Shown in pieces: positions 48,610 through 57,925 of a stretch of 64,000 nt of DNA. The DNA is from Litorivita sp040371945 (GTDB lineage: Bacteria > Pseudomonadota > Alphaproteobacteria > Rhodobacterales > Rhodobacteraceae), in NCBI RefSeq assembly GCF_040371945.1, contig NZ_BAABWS010000002.1, positions 648,123 to 712,122 on the forward strand, in the 5' to 3' direction. A program made the position numbers and the translations under genes. The notes under the pieces were generated by a model that was not told where the DNA came from, did no database searches, and saw only the letters and a program-made list of their open reading frames with translations. Position 1 is the stretch's first letter, and the number at the start of each line of letters is the position of its first letter.

Positions 48610-49215
48610 ATGACCGACCGCACAGGTATCTTTGCCGGAGACGATCCTTTTGAAATCGCGCGCCGGTGGCTGGCCGAGGCCGAGCCTGAGGAAGTGAATG
48701 ATCCCAATGCCGTTGCCCTTGCCACGGTCGATGCCAGCGGCATGCCAAACGCGCGTATGGTGCTTCTCAAAGAGATCGAAGACGACGCCTTTGTCTTCTA
48801 CACCAACTACGGCAGCGCCAAGGGGCGCGAAGTCGAAGCGACGCAAAAAGCGGCCTTTGTGATGCATTGGAAAAGCCTGCGCCGCCAAATCCGCGTGCGC
48901 GGCCATGTCAGCCGCGAAGAGGGGGAGCAGGCCGATGCCTATTTCGCCTCCCGCTCGCTCAAGAGCCGCCTCGGGGCATGGGCCTCGGATCAAAGCCAAC
49001 CGCTCGAGAGCCGCGCCAACCTTATGGCGAAGGTTGCAAAGGTCACCGTGCAGCAGGGCAGCGCCCCGAACCGACCATCCTTTTGGGGAGGTTTCCGAAT
49101 CGCCCCCGTTGAGATTGAATTCTGGGCAGATGGCGCGTTCAGGCTGCACGACCGTTTCGTGTGGCGCCGCGAAGCACTCGCGGATAGGTGGAAAATCACC
49201 CGCCTAAACCCCTGA
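48610..49215 (+). CDS. pdxH: pyridoxamine 5'-phosphate oxidase
   Basis: FMN enzyme oxidising PNP/PMP to pyridoxal phosphate. It has 201 residues. The chosen start is MTDRTGIF, and several upstream in-frame ATGs lack support. Signatures: PNAVALATVDASGMPNARMVLLKE, FYTNYGSAKGRE, and the C-terminal FWGGFRIAPVEIEFW...RLHDRFVWRR that ends with KITRLNP, diagnostic for PdxH. Confidence 0.95.
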   Translation: MTDRTGIFAGDDPFEIARRWLAEAEPEEVNDPNAVALATVDASGMPNARMVLLKEIEDDAFVFYTNYGSAKGREVEATQKAAFVMHWKSLRRQIRVRGHVSREEGEQADAYFASRSLKSRLGAWASDQSQPLESRANLMAKVAKVTVQQGSAPNRPSFWGGFRIAPVEIEFWADGAFRLHDRFVWRREALADRWKITRLNP

Positions 49216-49332
49216 ATTTCACGTTACGCGAAATGCAAGGCGTTGTTTTTCGAGGATTTTCGTCTTGTATTTTGTGTGTTTTTGGGGGCTAGTGGAACAG
49301 CCTGTAGAGTTAGAACCGGTGGGTAGCGAACA

Positions 49333-49869
49333 GTGACAGAACTAAATGACAGCACCCGCAAAGTGGACGGTCAGGTGAAATGGTTTGATCCCGTAAAGGG
49401 ATTTGGGTTTGTAATCGCCGATGAAGGCGGGCCAGATATTTTGCTTCATGCAAATGTGCTTCGGAACTTCGGACAAAGCTCCGTTGCCGATGGCGCCCGT
49501 ATTGCGATTATCGCGCAAGATACCGAGCGCGGTGTTCAAGCCGTCGAGGTGTTGCGCATTGATCCGCCAGAGGGGATCGAAGGCGGAAGCCTTGCCGATT
49601 TCGACGATATTGATCCCGAAGTGATCCGGAATGCACCGCTGGAACCTGCGCGTGTGAAATGGTTCGGCAAGGCCAAAGGTTTCGGCTTTGCCAATGTGTT
49701 TGGCCGCGATGAGGATGTCTTCGTCCATATCGAGGTTTTGCGCCGCTCGGGCCTTGCCGATCTGCAACCTGGCGAAGCATTGGCCATTCGGGTGATCGAC
49801 GGCAAACGTGGCCGTATGGCCGCCGAGGTTTGCGCATGGGAAGCAGCCTTAAAGAAGGCCGAGGACTGA
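49333..49869 (+). CDS. double cold-shock domain protein
   Basis: A 178-residue protein with two cold-shock domains (about 12-75 and 105-170). Each has its RNP1-like KGFGFVIAD / KGFGFANVF motif and the RNP2-like LLHANVL / VFVHIEVL. Binds single-stranded nucleic acid and probably acts as an RNA chaperone. It starts with GTG. The DUF192 gene begins four bases after its stop, so they are co-transcribed. Confidence 0.9.
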   Translation: MTELNDSTRKVDGQVKWFDPVKGFGFVIADEGGPDILLHANVLRNFGQSSVADGARIAIIAQDTERGVQAVEVLRIDPPEGIEGGSLADFDDIDPEVIRNAPLEPARVKWFGKAKGFGFANVFGRDEDVFVHIEVLRRSGLADLQPGEALAIRVIDGKRGRMAAEVCAWEAALKKAED

Positions 49870-49873
49870 TCGA

Positions 49874-50470
49874 ATGGGGCGGCGGCGCGCGGCGATAGGG
49901 GCGATGATACCACATCTCTTCGCCCTGCGCCGCCGCCGCTTCGACTTTCGCGCATCGGTCTTGCCGCCGGTGAAGTTCCTTTCAATTCTCGTGCTCGTTT
50001 CTGGCATGTTGATCACGGCACTGCCCGCGGCCAGCTTGGCCCGCGCGCCCGAGAGTTGCCGCAATGATACGGTCTATTTGCGCGGCCCCTTCGGCACCGC
50101 GCGCTTTACCGTAGAACTTGCCGCGACCGAGGCCGAACGCGCCCGCGGATTGATGATGCGCGAGAGCCTGCCCAAAAGCGCGGGCATGCTTTTTGTCTAT
50201 CCGCGCGACACCCACGCGACCTTCTGGATGAAGAACACGCTGATCGCGCTCGATATGATCTTTCTAGATGCGCGCGGCGTGGTGAAGAGCGTGCATTCCA
50301 ATGCGATCCCCCACGATCTCACCCCGATTGACGGCGGCCGCGGTATCCGCGCGGTGCTTGAAATCAATGGCGGAATGGCGCAAATCTTGGGGATCGAAGC
50401 CGGTGCGCAGATGCGCCACCCGTCTTTTGCGGCAGGGCAGGCAATTTGGCCCTGCAAAAACGTCGATTGA
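49874..50470 (+). CDS. DUF192 secreted protein
   Basis: A 198-residue protein. The N-terminus has a basic stretch and a hydrophobic segment (about residues 34-56) that reads as a signal peptide or anchor. DUF192 spans about 65-190: FTVELAATEAERARGLMMRESLPKSAGMLFVY, FWMKNTLIALDMIFLD and VLEINGG. The true start may be the ATG at 49904 or further in. The family is widespread next to cold-shock genes in this order. Biochemical function is unknown. Confidence 0.85.
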   Translation: MGRRRAAIGAMIPHLFALRRRRFDFRASVLPPVKFLSILVLVSGMLITALPAASLARAPESCRNDTVYLRGPFGTARFTVELAATEAERARGLMMRESLPKSAGMLFVYPRDTHATFWMKNTLIALDMIFLDARGVVKSVHSNAIPHDLTPIDGGRGIRAVLEINGGMAQILGIEAGAQMRHPSFAAGQAIWPCKNVD

Positions 50471-50515
50471 GGCTTTTCAAATCGGTAGCAACACTCTAGA
50501 CGGTGCCTCATGGAT

Positions 50516-50592
50516 CGGGGCGTAGCGCAGCCTGGTAGCGCACCTGTTTTGGGTACAGGGGGTCGTAAGTTCGAATCTTACCGTCCCGACCA
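50516..50592 (+). tRNA. tRNA-Pro (TGG)
   Basis: Cloverleaf with acceptor stem CGGGGCG/CGTCCCG, D-arm GCGCAGCCTGGTAGCGC, anticodon stem-loop CCTGT-TTTGGGT-ACAGG (anticodon TGG), T-arm with GTTCGAATC, discriminator A and encoded CCA. Reads proline codons. It lies between the DUF192 gene and a lipoprotein gene on the opposite strand. Confidence 0.97.
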
Positions 50593-50630
50593 TAAATCTC
50601 CCACTGGTATCACGGGCCTTGCGCGTTTGA

Positions 50631-51125
50631 TCAAAACGGCACGCCGCCGCTTTTGAGGATCAGCTTGCGCATCTTGGCGTCGGTCGCGGCGCTGGGTTGG
50701 GCGATCCTGATTTTGCCACCGCCGCGCTGCGGCACCACGGCATAGGCTTGTTGGTGCAGCTCATAGGCGCCGCCGCCCTTGGGATAGAGCCGGAACGAGA
50801 TCAGCAGCGTCGGCAAATCCTCGATGACGCCATCATATTGCAAGATCAGCGCGGCGGTCGCATCGGGCGGCAGGTAGCTTTGGCAATCGAGCCAGTTCTT
50901 GCTGCGCCGGATCAGCTTTTCTGCCGGATCGCTGCAGGCCCTGCCGACCGCCGTCATCAGCAGCGCAGGATAGGCTGCATAGCGCGCCCGCACCGTAGGC
51001 ATGCCCGTGGCATCAACGAATGCCGCCGTGGGTTTCGCGTCTATATGTTGTGATGAACTGCTCGGCTCCACACAAGCCGTGGCAAGGGGCAGGGCGAGCA
51101 GAGAAAAGAATCGCAAAAGACGCAT
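50631..51125 (-). CDS. putative lipoprotein of unknown function
   Basis: A 164-residue protein. Residues 1-17 are a short lipoprotein signal with lipobox LATAC (Cys18), so it should be lipid-anchored to the inner face of the outer membrane or to the inner membrane. After a Ser-rich linker it has a compact domain with two further Cys (in RACSDPAE and LDCQSYLP) that may form a disulfide. I do not recognise the family. The start MRLLRFF is chosen because it opens the signal peptide. Confidence 0.7.
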   Translation of the reverse strand: MRLLRFFSLLALPLATACVEPSSSSQHIDAKPTAAFVDATGMPTVRARYAAYPALLMTAVGRACSDPAEKLIRRSKNWLDCQSYLPPDATAALILQYDGVIEDLPTLLISFRLYPKGGGAYELHQQAYAVVPQRGGGKIRIAQPSAATDAKMRKLILKSGGVPF

Positions 51126-51683
51126 GGGCAGGGAGATTTTCCATATCAGGCCCGTATCCGGACCGAGTGAGCAAAAAAAATGCACCCATCATCGCGGGCG
51201 TGTCGTGCGGCGCGGCGCCAGCCTGAGCACAACTTCACGCATTTGGTTAAACGTGCCGCATAAGCCCGCCCGATACAACAGGATTTCGCCACCCAAGGTT
51301 GCGCGGCGCGATGTGGATAAAGCGGGGGGTAATGCAGGGGATGAATCACCTGCGTCCAAATCGACGATCAGCCAATGATCGCGTCAATGGGGTTTTTTGG
51401 CCGAACGTGGTAAAAAATCCGTTGACCCTCTATGCTGATATACGTCAGATTGTGGAAGCTGACTGGCGGACCACAAGATATAGTGGCGGCGCAGATCGGA
51501 CTGGGACAGGGACTTCGCACACATCCGGCACTAGCTGGCTGCAATCAGGCTCCATATTGCAATGGGGCCCGACCGGAAAGCCTTTGCCTACAGTCTTCCA
51601 CAGACAGCAGCAATGCGAGGGGCGCAGGGGATGCGCGTGCTTTGCGGGGAACGGGAATTGCTGAAGATGAGGCGGCACATATA
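51126..51683. other. upstream region of nrdJ
   Basis: A 558-base stretch. The first 300 bases contain no gene I can support; a few short frames lack ribosome sites. Two NrdR-type boxes occur at 51440 and 51471, about 200 bases before the nrdJ ATG. The 200-base leader between them and the start has no riboswitch that I could recognise; a cobalamin riboswitch core (B12 box) was looked for and not seen. Confidence 0.55.
51440..51486. promoter_or_regulatory. pair of NrdR boxes upstream of nrdJ
   Basis: Box 2, CCACAAGATATAGTGG at 51471-51486, matches the NrdR consensus ACACWATATATWGTGT well. Box 1, ATACGTCAGATTGTGG at 51440-51455, is weaker. They are exactly 31 bp apart, leaving a 15-bp gap, the spacing of known NrdR box pairs. 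Confidence 0.7.
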
Positions 51684-54600
51684 ATGAAGATTGAAAGAAA
51701 ATTCACCAAAGCCGGAACCGATGCCTATGCCGGTCTGGATTTCGTCAAAACGGTATCTGAAATCCGCAATCCGGACGGTTCGGTCGTCTTCAAACTCGAC
51801 GGTGTCGAGGTGCCTTCGACGTGGAGCCAAGTCGCCTCTGATGTGATTGCCCAGAAGTATTTCCGCAAAGCCGGCGTGCCCAGCCGTTTGCGCAAGGTCA
51901 AAGAGAGCGGCGTTCCGGAATTCCTGTGGCGCTCCGAACCCGACGCCGGCGCCGAAATGGGCGGCGAGATTTCCTCCAAACAAGTCTTTGACCGCCTTGC
52001 TGGGGCATGGACCTATTGGGGATGGAAGGGTGGCTATTTCACCACCGAAGAAGACGCGAAAGCCTATTTCGACGAAATGCGCTTTATGCTCGCGACACAG
52101 CGCGCCGCGCCCAATTCGCCGCAATGGTTCAACACCGGCCTGCACTGGGCCTACGGCATAGACGGTCCGGCACAAGGCCACTACTACGTTGATTTCGAAA
52201 GCAAAAAGCTGACCAAATCGAAATCCTCCTATGAGCATCCGCAGCCGCATGCCTGCTTTATCCAATCGGTCTCCGATGACCTTGTTGGCGATGGCGGCAT
52301 TATGGATCTTTGGGTGCGCGAGGCGCGCCTGTTCAAATACGGATCGGGCACCGGCACCAACTTCTCGTCCTTGCGCGCCGATGGCGAGAGCCTGTCGGGC
52401 GGCGGCAAATCTTCGGGGCTGATGGGCTTTTTGAAAATCGGTGACCGCGCGGCGGGCGCGATCAAATCGGGCGGCACCACGCGCCGCGCCGCGAAAATGG
52501 TGATCGTCGATGCGGACCACCCCGATATTCAGGAATATATCAACTGGAAGGTCAAAGAAGAGCAAAAGGTCGCCTCGATCGTTGCCGGATCGAAGATGCA
52601 CGAGCAAAAGCTCAACCTGATCTTTGACGCGATCAAAGCATGGGACGGATCGACCGAAGACAGCGTCGACCCCAAGAAAAACCCGCAGCTCAAAGACGCC
52701 ATTCGCGGCGCGAAAAAGGTCTGCATCCCAGAGACTTACGTCAAGCGCGTGCTCGATTACGCCAAGCAAGGCTATGGCTCGATCGAATTCCCGACCTATG
52801 ACACCGATTGGGACAGCGAAGCCTATGCCTCGGTCTCGGGTCAAAACTCCAACAACTCGGTCCGCGTCACCGATGCCTTCCTCAAGGCCGTCAAGGACGA
52901 TGGCGATTGGGAATTGATCCGCCGCACCGACGGGTCGGTCGCCAAAACCATCAAGGCGCGCGATCTGTGGGAAGACATCGGCCATGCCGCATGGGCCTGC
53001 GCCGATCCGGGCATCCAGTATCACGACACCGTCAACGCATGGCACACATGCCCCGCAGATGGCGAAATTCGCGGCTCGAACCCTTGTTCGGAATATATGT
53101 TCCTCGATGACACGGCCTGTAACCTTGCCTCGATGAACCTGCTGACCTTCCTCAAGGATGGCGAATTCCAAGCCGAAGATTACATGCACGCCACCCGCCT
53201 GTGGACCGTGACCTTGGAAATCTCGGTTCTGATGGCGCAGTTCCCCTCCAAGGAAATCGCGCAGCGCTCCTATGACTTCCGCACGCTGGGTCTGGGCTAT
53301 GCCAATATCGGCGGCCTCTTGATGAACATGGGCTATAGCTATGACAGCGACGAGGGCCGCGCGCTTTGCGGTGCCTTGACCGCGATCATGACGGGCGTCT
53401 CCTATGCCACATCCGCCGAAATGGCGGGCGAATTGGGCGCTTTCCCGAAATACTCCAAGAACGCCAAGCACATGCTGCGCGTCATCCGCAACCACCGCAA
53501 CGCCGCTTACGGCGCGACCGACGGCTATGAAAACCTCGAGATCAAGCCTGTTGCGCTGGATCACGCCAATTGCCCCGATGCGCGACTGGTCGATCTGGCG
53601 ATGTCCGCATGGGACGAGGCGCTGGAACTGGGCACAGAGCACGGATACCGCAATGCGCAGGTTTCGGTGATCGCCCCCACGGGCACCATCGGTTTGGTCA
53701 TGGATTGCGACACCACGGGCATCGAGCCGGATTTCGCTCTCGTGAAATTCAAAAAGCTCGCGGGCGGCGGATATTTCAAGATCATCAACCAATCGGTGCC
53801 TGCGGCCCTTGAAAAACAAGGCTATGGCTCGGCGCAGATCGAAGAGATCATCTCTTACGCGGTGGGTCACGGATCGCTCGGCAATGCGCCGGGGATCAAC
53901 CATACCTCGCTGATCGGCCACGGGTTTGGCTCCAACGAGATCGAAAAGATCGAAGCGGCGCTGGCCACGGCCTTTGATATCCGCTTTGTCTTCAACCAAT
54001 GGACCCTTGGCGCGGAATTCTGCACCAATGTTCTGGGCATCCCCGAAGCCAAGCTCAACGATGCGGGCTTTGATTTGCTGGCCCATCTCGGATTTACCAA
54101 ATCCGACGTGGACGCGGCCAATGACCATGTCTGCGGCACCATGACCCTTGAAGGCGCGCCGCATCTGAAGCCCGAACACTACGGTATCTTTGATTGCGCC
54201 AATCCGTGCGGGAAAAAAGGCACGCGCTATTTGTCGGTCAACAGCCACATCACCATGATGGCCGCCGCGCAATCCTTTATCTCGGGCGCGATTTCCAAGA
54301 CCATCAACATGGCCAATGACGCCACCATCGAGGATTGCCAAAAAGCCTATGAGCTCAGCTGGTCCTTGGGCATCAAGGCCAATGCGCTCTACCGCGATGG
54401 CTCGAAGTTGAGCCAGCCTTTGGCCGCCGCCCTCGTCGAGGATGACGACGAAGCGCTCGAAGTGCTCGAAAGTGGATCCATTCAGGAAAAAGCCGCTGTT
54501 CTGGCCGAGAAGATCGTCGAGAAAGTCATCGTCAAGGAAGTGGCGCGTGGCCGTGAGAAATTGCCCGAGCGCCGCAAGGGCTATACGCAAAAGGCGGTTG

Positions 54601-55379
54601 TCGGCGGGCACAAGGTGTATTTGCGCACCGGCGAATATGAAGGCGGCCAATTGGGCGAGATCTTCATCGACATGCACAAGGAAGGCGCGGGCTTCCGTGC
54701 GATGATGAACAACTTTGCCATCGCGGTGTCGGTCGGTCTGCAATACGGCGTGCCGCTGGAGGAATTCGTCGATGCCTTCACCTTCACCAAATTCGAGCCT
54801 GCGGGCATGGTGCAAGGCAATGACAGCATCAAGAACGCCACTTCGATCCTTGATTACATCTTCCGCGAACTGGCGGTCTCCTATCTCGATCGCACCGATC
54901 TGGCGCATGTCAAACCCTCTGGCGCGTCCTTTGACGATCTGGGCCGCGGCGAGGAAGAGGGCGTGAGCAACGTCAAAGAGATGAGCGAAACCGCCGCGAA
55001 CCGCTCGCTTGAAGTGCTCAAGCAAATCTCCTCGACCGGCTATCTGCGCAAACGTTTGCCGCAAGAATTGGTAGTGCTTCAGGGCGGCCAACATATGGGG
55101 GCCACTGCTTTGGACGGGGCCGTCGATCCGGTCGCAGCCCTCAACAGTCTGGTGCCCGAAACCGGCGCCATGTCGGGCGTCGTGGCAACCATGGGCGCCA
55201 CGACGGCGGTGTCGAGCGGCACGGTGGCCTCGTCCAGCGGGCAGATGGATGCGCGCACCAAGGCAAAGATGCAAGGTTATGAGGGCGAGGCCTGCGGCGA
55301 TTGCGGCAACTACACCCTCGTGCGCAACGGCACTTGCATGAAATGTAATACCTGCGGAGGGACCTCTGGTTGCTCTTAA
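51684..55379 (+). CDS. nrdJ: adenosylcobalamin-dependent ribonucleotide reductase (class II)
   Basis: Makes deoxyribonucleotides with or without oxygen using B12. The protein has 1231 residues. N-466, C-468 and E-470 (NPCSEYMFLDDTACNLAS) are the catalytic Asn-Cys-Glu. The paired thiol C191 lies in HACFIQS. The C-terminus has a TSCPD-type domain (about 955-1080) and ends in a four-Cys cluster (CGDCGNYTLVRNGTCMKCNTCGG), likely redox or zinc binding. The start MKIERKFT is the first with family sequence. NrdR boxes upstream indicate repression when nucleotides are plentiful. Confidence 0.97.
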   Translation: MKIERKFTKAGTDAYAGLDFVKTVSEIRNPDGSVVFKLDGVEVPSTWSQVASDVIAQKYFRKAGVPSRLRKVKESGVPEFLWRSEPDAGAEMGGEISSKQVFDRLAGAWTYWGWKGGYFTTEEDAKAYFDEMRFMLATQRAAPNSPQWFNTGLHWAYGIDGPAQGHYYVDFESKKLTKSKSSYEHPQPHACFIQSVSDDLVGDGGIMDLWVREARLFKYGSGTGTNFSSLRADGESLSGGGKSSGLMGFLKIGDRAAGAIKSGGTTRRAAKMVIVDADHPDIQEYINWKVKEEQKVASIVAGSKMHEQKLNLIFDAIKAWDGSTEDSVDPKKNPQLKDAIRGAKKVCIPETYVKRVLDYAKQGYGSIEFPTYDTDWDSEAYASVSGQNSNNSVRVTDAFLKAVKDDGDWELIRRTDGSVAKTIKARDLWEDIGHAAWACADPGIQYHDTVNAWHTCPADGEIRGSNPCSEYMFLDDTACNLASMNLLTFLKDGEFQAEDYMHATRLWTVTLEISVLMAQFPSKEIAQRSYDFRTLGLGYANIGGLLMNMGYSYDSDEGRALCGALTAIMTGVSYATSAEMAGELGAFPKYSKNAKHMLRVIRNHRNAAYGATDGYENLEIKPVALDHANCPDARLVDLAMSAWDEALELGTEHGYRNAQVSVIAPTGTIGLVMDCDTTGIEPDFALVKFKKLAGGGYFKIINQSVPAALEKQGYGSAQIEEIISYAVGHGSLGNAPGINHTSLIGHGFGSNEIEKIEAALATAFDIRFVFNQWTLGAEFCTNVLGIPEAKLNDAGFDLLAHLGFTKSDVDAANDHVCGTMTLEGAPHLKPEHYGIFDCANPCGKKGTRYLSVNSHITMMAAAQSFISGAISKTINMANDATIEDCQKAYELSWSLGIKANALYRDGSKLSQPLAAALVEDDDEALEVLESGSIQEKAAVLAEKIVEKVIVKEVARGREKLPERRKGYTQKAVVGGHKVYLRTGEYEGGQLGEIFIDMHKEGAGFRAMMNNFAIAVSVGLQYGVPLEEFVDAFTFTKFEPAGMVQGNDSIKNATSILDYIFRELAVSYLDRTDLAHVKPSGASFDDLGRGEEEGVSNVKEMSETAANRSLEVLKQISSTGYLRKRLPQELVVLQGGQHMGATALDGAVDPVAALNSLVPETGAMSGVVATMGATTAVSSGTVASSSGQMDARTKAKMQGYEGEACGDCGNYTLVRNGTCMKCNTCGGTSGCS

Positions 55380-55476
55380 GGGTTCATGGGGCGGGTGCGC
55401 TCGCCCCTGACGACGTTCAGGCCGCAGGCAAAAAACATTCCGAGCGGTAACAACGATTGAGCCTGAACGGCGAAAC

Positions 55477-55507
55477 TGGGGGGCCTTTTGGCCCCCCATT
55501 TTTATTT
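55477..55507 (+). terminator. nrdJ terminator
   Basis: Perfect 9-bp stem TGGGGGGCC / GGCCCCCCA with a TTTT loop, followed by TTTTTATTT. It begins 98 bases after the nrdJ stop. Confidence 0.9.
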
Positions 55508-55551
55508 GGGCGCTGCGCATCGGCCGCATCGGGTGCATCGGGCGCGCGGCG

Positions 55552-56157
55552 TTAGTCTTGCTCGGCAAAAAGCGCCGTCACAGGCGCATCGGGCGCCAGA
55601 TCAAGCGCGCGGCGCAGCGCCGAGCGCCCCCGCGCCAGCCGCGACATCACCGTGTTTTTGGGCAGGCCAAGCTGCGCCGCCAGCGCCGCAGGGCTGCTTT
55701 CGCCCGCAGCGATCAGGCGCAAGACCTCGGCCTGTTCAGGCGGCAGGCGCTCCATCGCGGCGCGCACCTCGGCGCAGGCAAGGCTGCGAAAGGCCTCTGG
55801 CGGGCAGGGGATCATATCGGGGCTGATGGGCGCGCTGTCACCGTCGGTGCGGCGCTGGTCGGGGCGCAGGGCGCGCCCGTGGCTGCGCAGCCCGTTGCGC
55901 AGGGCAGAGCGCGCATAGGGGCCAAGATCGCCGATCTCGGCGCCCTGGCTGATCCGCGCCCAAAGCCGCAAAGCCGTCTCTTGGCACAGGTCCTGCGCCT
56001 GATCCGGTGAGGCGCTCAGCCGCCGCGCCAACCGCTCCAGATCGGGCATCAACGCGGTCAGCTCTGCGGGCAGGTTGCGCACCGTCGGGCAGGCTTCTTT
56101 ATAGGGGGGTGTTGCGGGGTGTTTGTGTTTTGTCGGTTTCGAAATCACTGCTGTCAT
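55552..56157 (-). CDS. ECF-type RNA polymerase sigma factor
   Basis: A 201-residue sigma factor. Region 2 is about residues 30-95 (DLERLARRLSASPDQAQDLCQETALRLWARI) and region 4 about 125-185 (MERLPPEQAEVLRLIAAGESSPAALAAQLGLPKNTVMSRLARGRSALR). No anti-sigma gene is next to it. It is divergent from a small EF-hand protein gene with 298 bases between. Signal unknown. The ECF subgroup cannot be told. Confidence 0.85.
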   Translation of the reverse strand: MTAVISKPTKHKHPATPPYKEACPTVRNLPAELTALMPDLERLARRLSASPDQAQDLCQETALRLWARISQGAEIGDLGPYARSALRNGLRSHGRALRPDQRRTDGDSAPISPDMIPCPPEAFRSLACAEVRAAMERLPPEQAEVLRLIAAGESSPAALAAQLGLPKNTVMSRLARGRSALRRALDLAPDAPVTALFAEQD

Positions 56158-56455
56158 CTCTCGGCCCTCCTGTCATGCCGTATAGGCAAACAGATGCGCC
56201 AAAGGATGCGCGTTGAGAAGATGGGGCCTTTCCGCCGATCCCGCCAAACCCTCGAAAACAGGCGGTTTTAGGCGGCAAGTTGCCCATTGCGGCGCGCCGG
56301 ATCGGCGAGGCTTCGCGGGTTTGAAAATTCTACGATCCATGCGGGACGCAAATCCGATTTGCCGCGTCCTGCAAGGGTGAAGGCGGCCATAACGGCGCCT
56401 TGGTCCGCCGCATGAGGCGCGCGGGCATATGTGAAATGACGATGAGGATTTTGAT
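56158..56455. other. divergent region sigma factor / EF-hand gene
   Basis: 298 bases with a small inverted repeat (GCGGTTTTAGGCGGC area, 56261-56276) and GC-rich sequence. An autoregulatory ECF-type promoter (GGAAC...CGT) was looked for near both starts and was not found. Confidence 0.45.
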
Positions 56456-56731
56456 ATGAAAAACCTGATGGAAACCACCCGCATGGCAACCCTCGCTCTG
56501 GCCGCGATGGGCGCGCTGGCTTTGCCCTCTTTGGCACAGGCGCAAGACGCCTCCGAGATCGACGCCAATGGCGACGGCGTGATGACCCTTGATGAGGTCC
56601 AAGCGGTGTTTGAAGAGGTGACCGCCGACAGCTTCTCGGCCGCTGACGAGAACAAGGACGGCGCCTTGGATGATGCCGAAATGGTTGCCGCGCAAGAGGC
56701 CGGCATTTTGCCCGCGCCGATGGCGGATTGA
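56456..56731 (+). CDS. secreted EF-hand calcium-binding protein
   Basis: A 91-residue protein with a signal peptide (cleavage after AQA, near residue 29) and two complete EF-hand loops: D36-A-N-G-D-G-V-M-T-L-D-E47 and D64-E-N-K-D-G-A-L-D-D-A-E75. Each has acidic residues at positions 1, 3, 5, 9 and 12 (with one exception), so both should bind calcium. Periplasmic. It follows a GAGGA ribosome site and ends at a terminator. It faces the sigma factor gene, which suggests but does not prove a link. Confidence 0.82.
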   Translation: MKNLMETTRMATLALAAMGALALPSLAQAQDASEIDANGDGVMTLDEVQAVFEEVTADSFSAADENKDGALDDAEMVAAQEAGILPAPMAD

Positions 56732-56790
56732 TCCAAGCCATCTGAAGACCCTTCATCATCCCCTGATGTCATCGGGGTCTTCGAAAAGGG

Positions 56791-56826
56791 CCTCGCGCAT
56801 GTCTGCGCGGGGCTTTTTGCATTTTT
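56791..56826 (+). terminator. terminator of EF-hand gene
   Basis: Stem CCTCGCGCA / TGCGCGGGG with a four-base loop, then CTTTTTGCATTTTT. Confidence 0.8.
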
Positions 56827-56849
56827 AAACAGGAATTTGCGCGGCGAAA

Positions 56850-57320
56850 TTAATCCGTTCTGCGCGCCGCCATCACCCATAGGGCCGCAAGCCCAAAGGC
56901 GATCACCGCGTTCCAGCTGGCCATCGACAGGCCGAACATCTCCCATGGCACCTCGTCGCAGCGGATCAGCGGTGCAGCCATGATTTCATCGAAAAGCTCG
57001 CTCGCGGTTTTGCCCGCCGCGCCCGAGGATGTGCAGGTGGACGGCCCCTCCCACCACGCGCGCTCGACGCCGGTGTGGTACACCCCGATCACGCCCGTCG
57101 CCAGCGCCGCCAAAGCGCCCAAAGCTGGCAAGAACCGGCCCGATATTATCAGGCCCAGACCTCCGATCACAATCGCCGCCACATGCGGATAACGCTGCCA
57201 ATAGCACAGCTTACACGGCGGCATCTGCCCGATATATTGAAACCCCAAGGCCCCGATCATCAGCGCGGCCGATCCCGCAGCAGCAAGGAATATCAATTGG
57301 TTGCGGCGTAAAGCTAACAT
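56850..57320 (-). CDS. dsbB: disulfide bond formation protein B
   Basis: A 156-residue membrane protein that reoxidises DsbA and passes electrons to quinone. Four hydrophobic helices, the first periplasmic pair Cys36-Cys39 (PPCKLCYWQR) and the second pair Cys96 and Cys121 are present. It follows the YqaA-like gene by 26 bases and is probably in its operon. The DsbA partner is not in the window. Confidence 0.93.
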   Translation of the reverse strand: MLALRRNQLIFLAAAGSAALMIGALGFQYIGQMPPCKLCYWQRYPHVAAIVIGGLGLIISGRFLPALGALAALATGVIGVYHTGVERAWWEGPSTCTSSGAAGKTASELFDEIMAAPLIRCDEVPWEMFGLSMASWNAVIAFGLAALWVMAARRTD

Positions 57321-57346
57321 CGGATGCTCCTGTGGATCGTGGCCGG

Positions 57347-57925
57347 TCAGAGGAATTTGAGCGCGTAAAATCCGCCAAAGAAGCAGATCAAGAACAAGGT
57401 GAACATCAGCCCCAATCGCTTCTCGATAAACTCGCGCACCGGCGCGCCGTATTTATACAAAAGCGCCGCGACGATAAAGAACCGCAACCCGCGCGCCAGA
57501 ACCGACGTTGCCATAAACGTGGCAAAGGGCATAGCCGTCCAGCCTGACATGATCGTGATGACCTTATAGGGGAAGGGTGTGACCCCCGCGGCCAACACGG
57601 CCCAGAAGCCAAAGTCGTTAAAGCGGGTGTTGAAGGCCTCCATCGCGTCGGCCTTGCCCATGGCGGCAAGGATCGGTTGTCCGATGGTCTCATAGGCAAA
57701 GGCCCCGATGGCATAGCCCAGAACGCCGCCCGCCACAGAGGCCAAAAGCGCCACACCGGCGATTTTCCACGCCCGATGGGGTGCGGCCAAGATCATCGGG
57801 ATCATCAAAACATCGGGCGGGATCGGGAAAACCGAGCTTTCCACAAAAGCCACCAAGGCCAGCACCCAGATCGCGCGCGGGTGATCAGCCATGGCGAGGG
57901 TCCAATCGTAAAGCCGTTTGATCAT
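57347..57925 (-). CDS. YqaA family membrane protein (VTT/DedA type)
   Basis: A 192-residue protein with the DedA/VTT fold: FVESSVFPIPPDVLMIPMILAAPHRAWK, the GGVLGYAIGAFAYETIG re-entrant motif, and a FGFWAVLAAGVTPFPYKVITIMSGWTAMP loop. Members have been linked to membrane lipid scrambling or transport, with YqaA poorly characterised. The long upstream extension of the frame, into the monooxygenase gene on the other strand, is not coding. Start MIKRLYDW. Confidence 0.88.
   Translation of the reverse strand: MIKRLYDWTLAMADHPRAIWVLALVAFVESSVFPIPPDVLMIPMILAAPHRAWKIAGVALLASVAGGVLGYAIGAFAYETIGQPILAAMGKADAMEAFNTRFNDFGFWAVLAAGVTPFPYKVITIMSGWTAMPFATFMATSVLARGLRFFIVAALLYKYGAPVREFIEKRLGLMFTLFLICFFGGFYALKFL

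Noticed and set aside
51190..51683. Cobalamin riboswitch before nrdJ
   Set aside because: A B12 riboswitch was considered because the enzyme uses cobalamin, but no B12-box core or paired elements were found; the NrdR boxes explain the region better.
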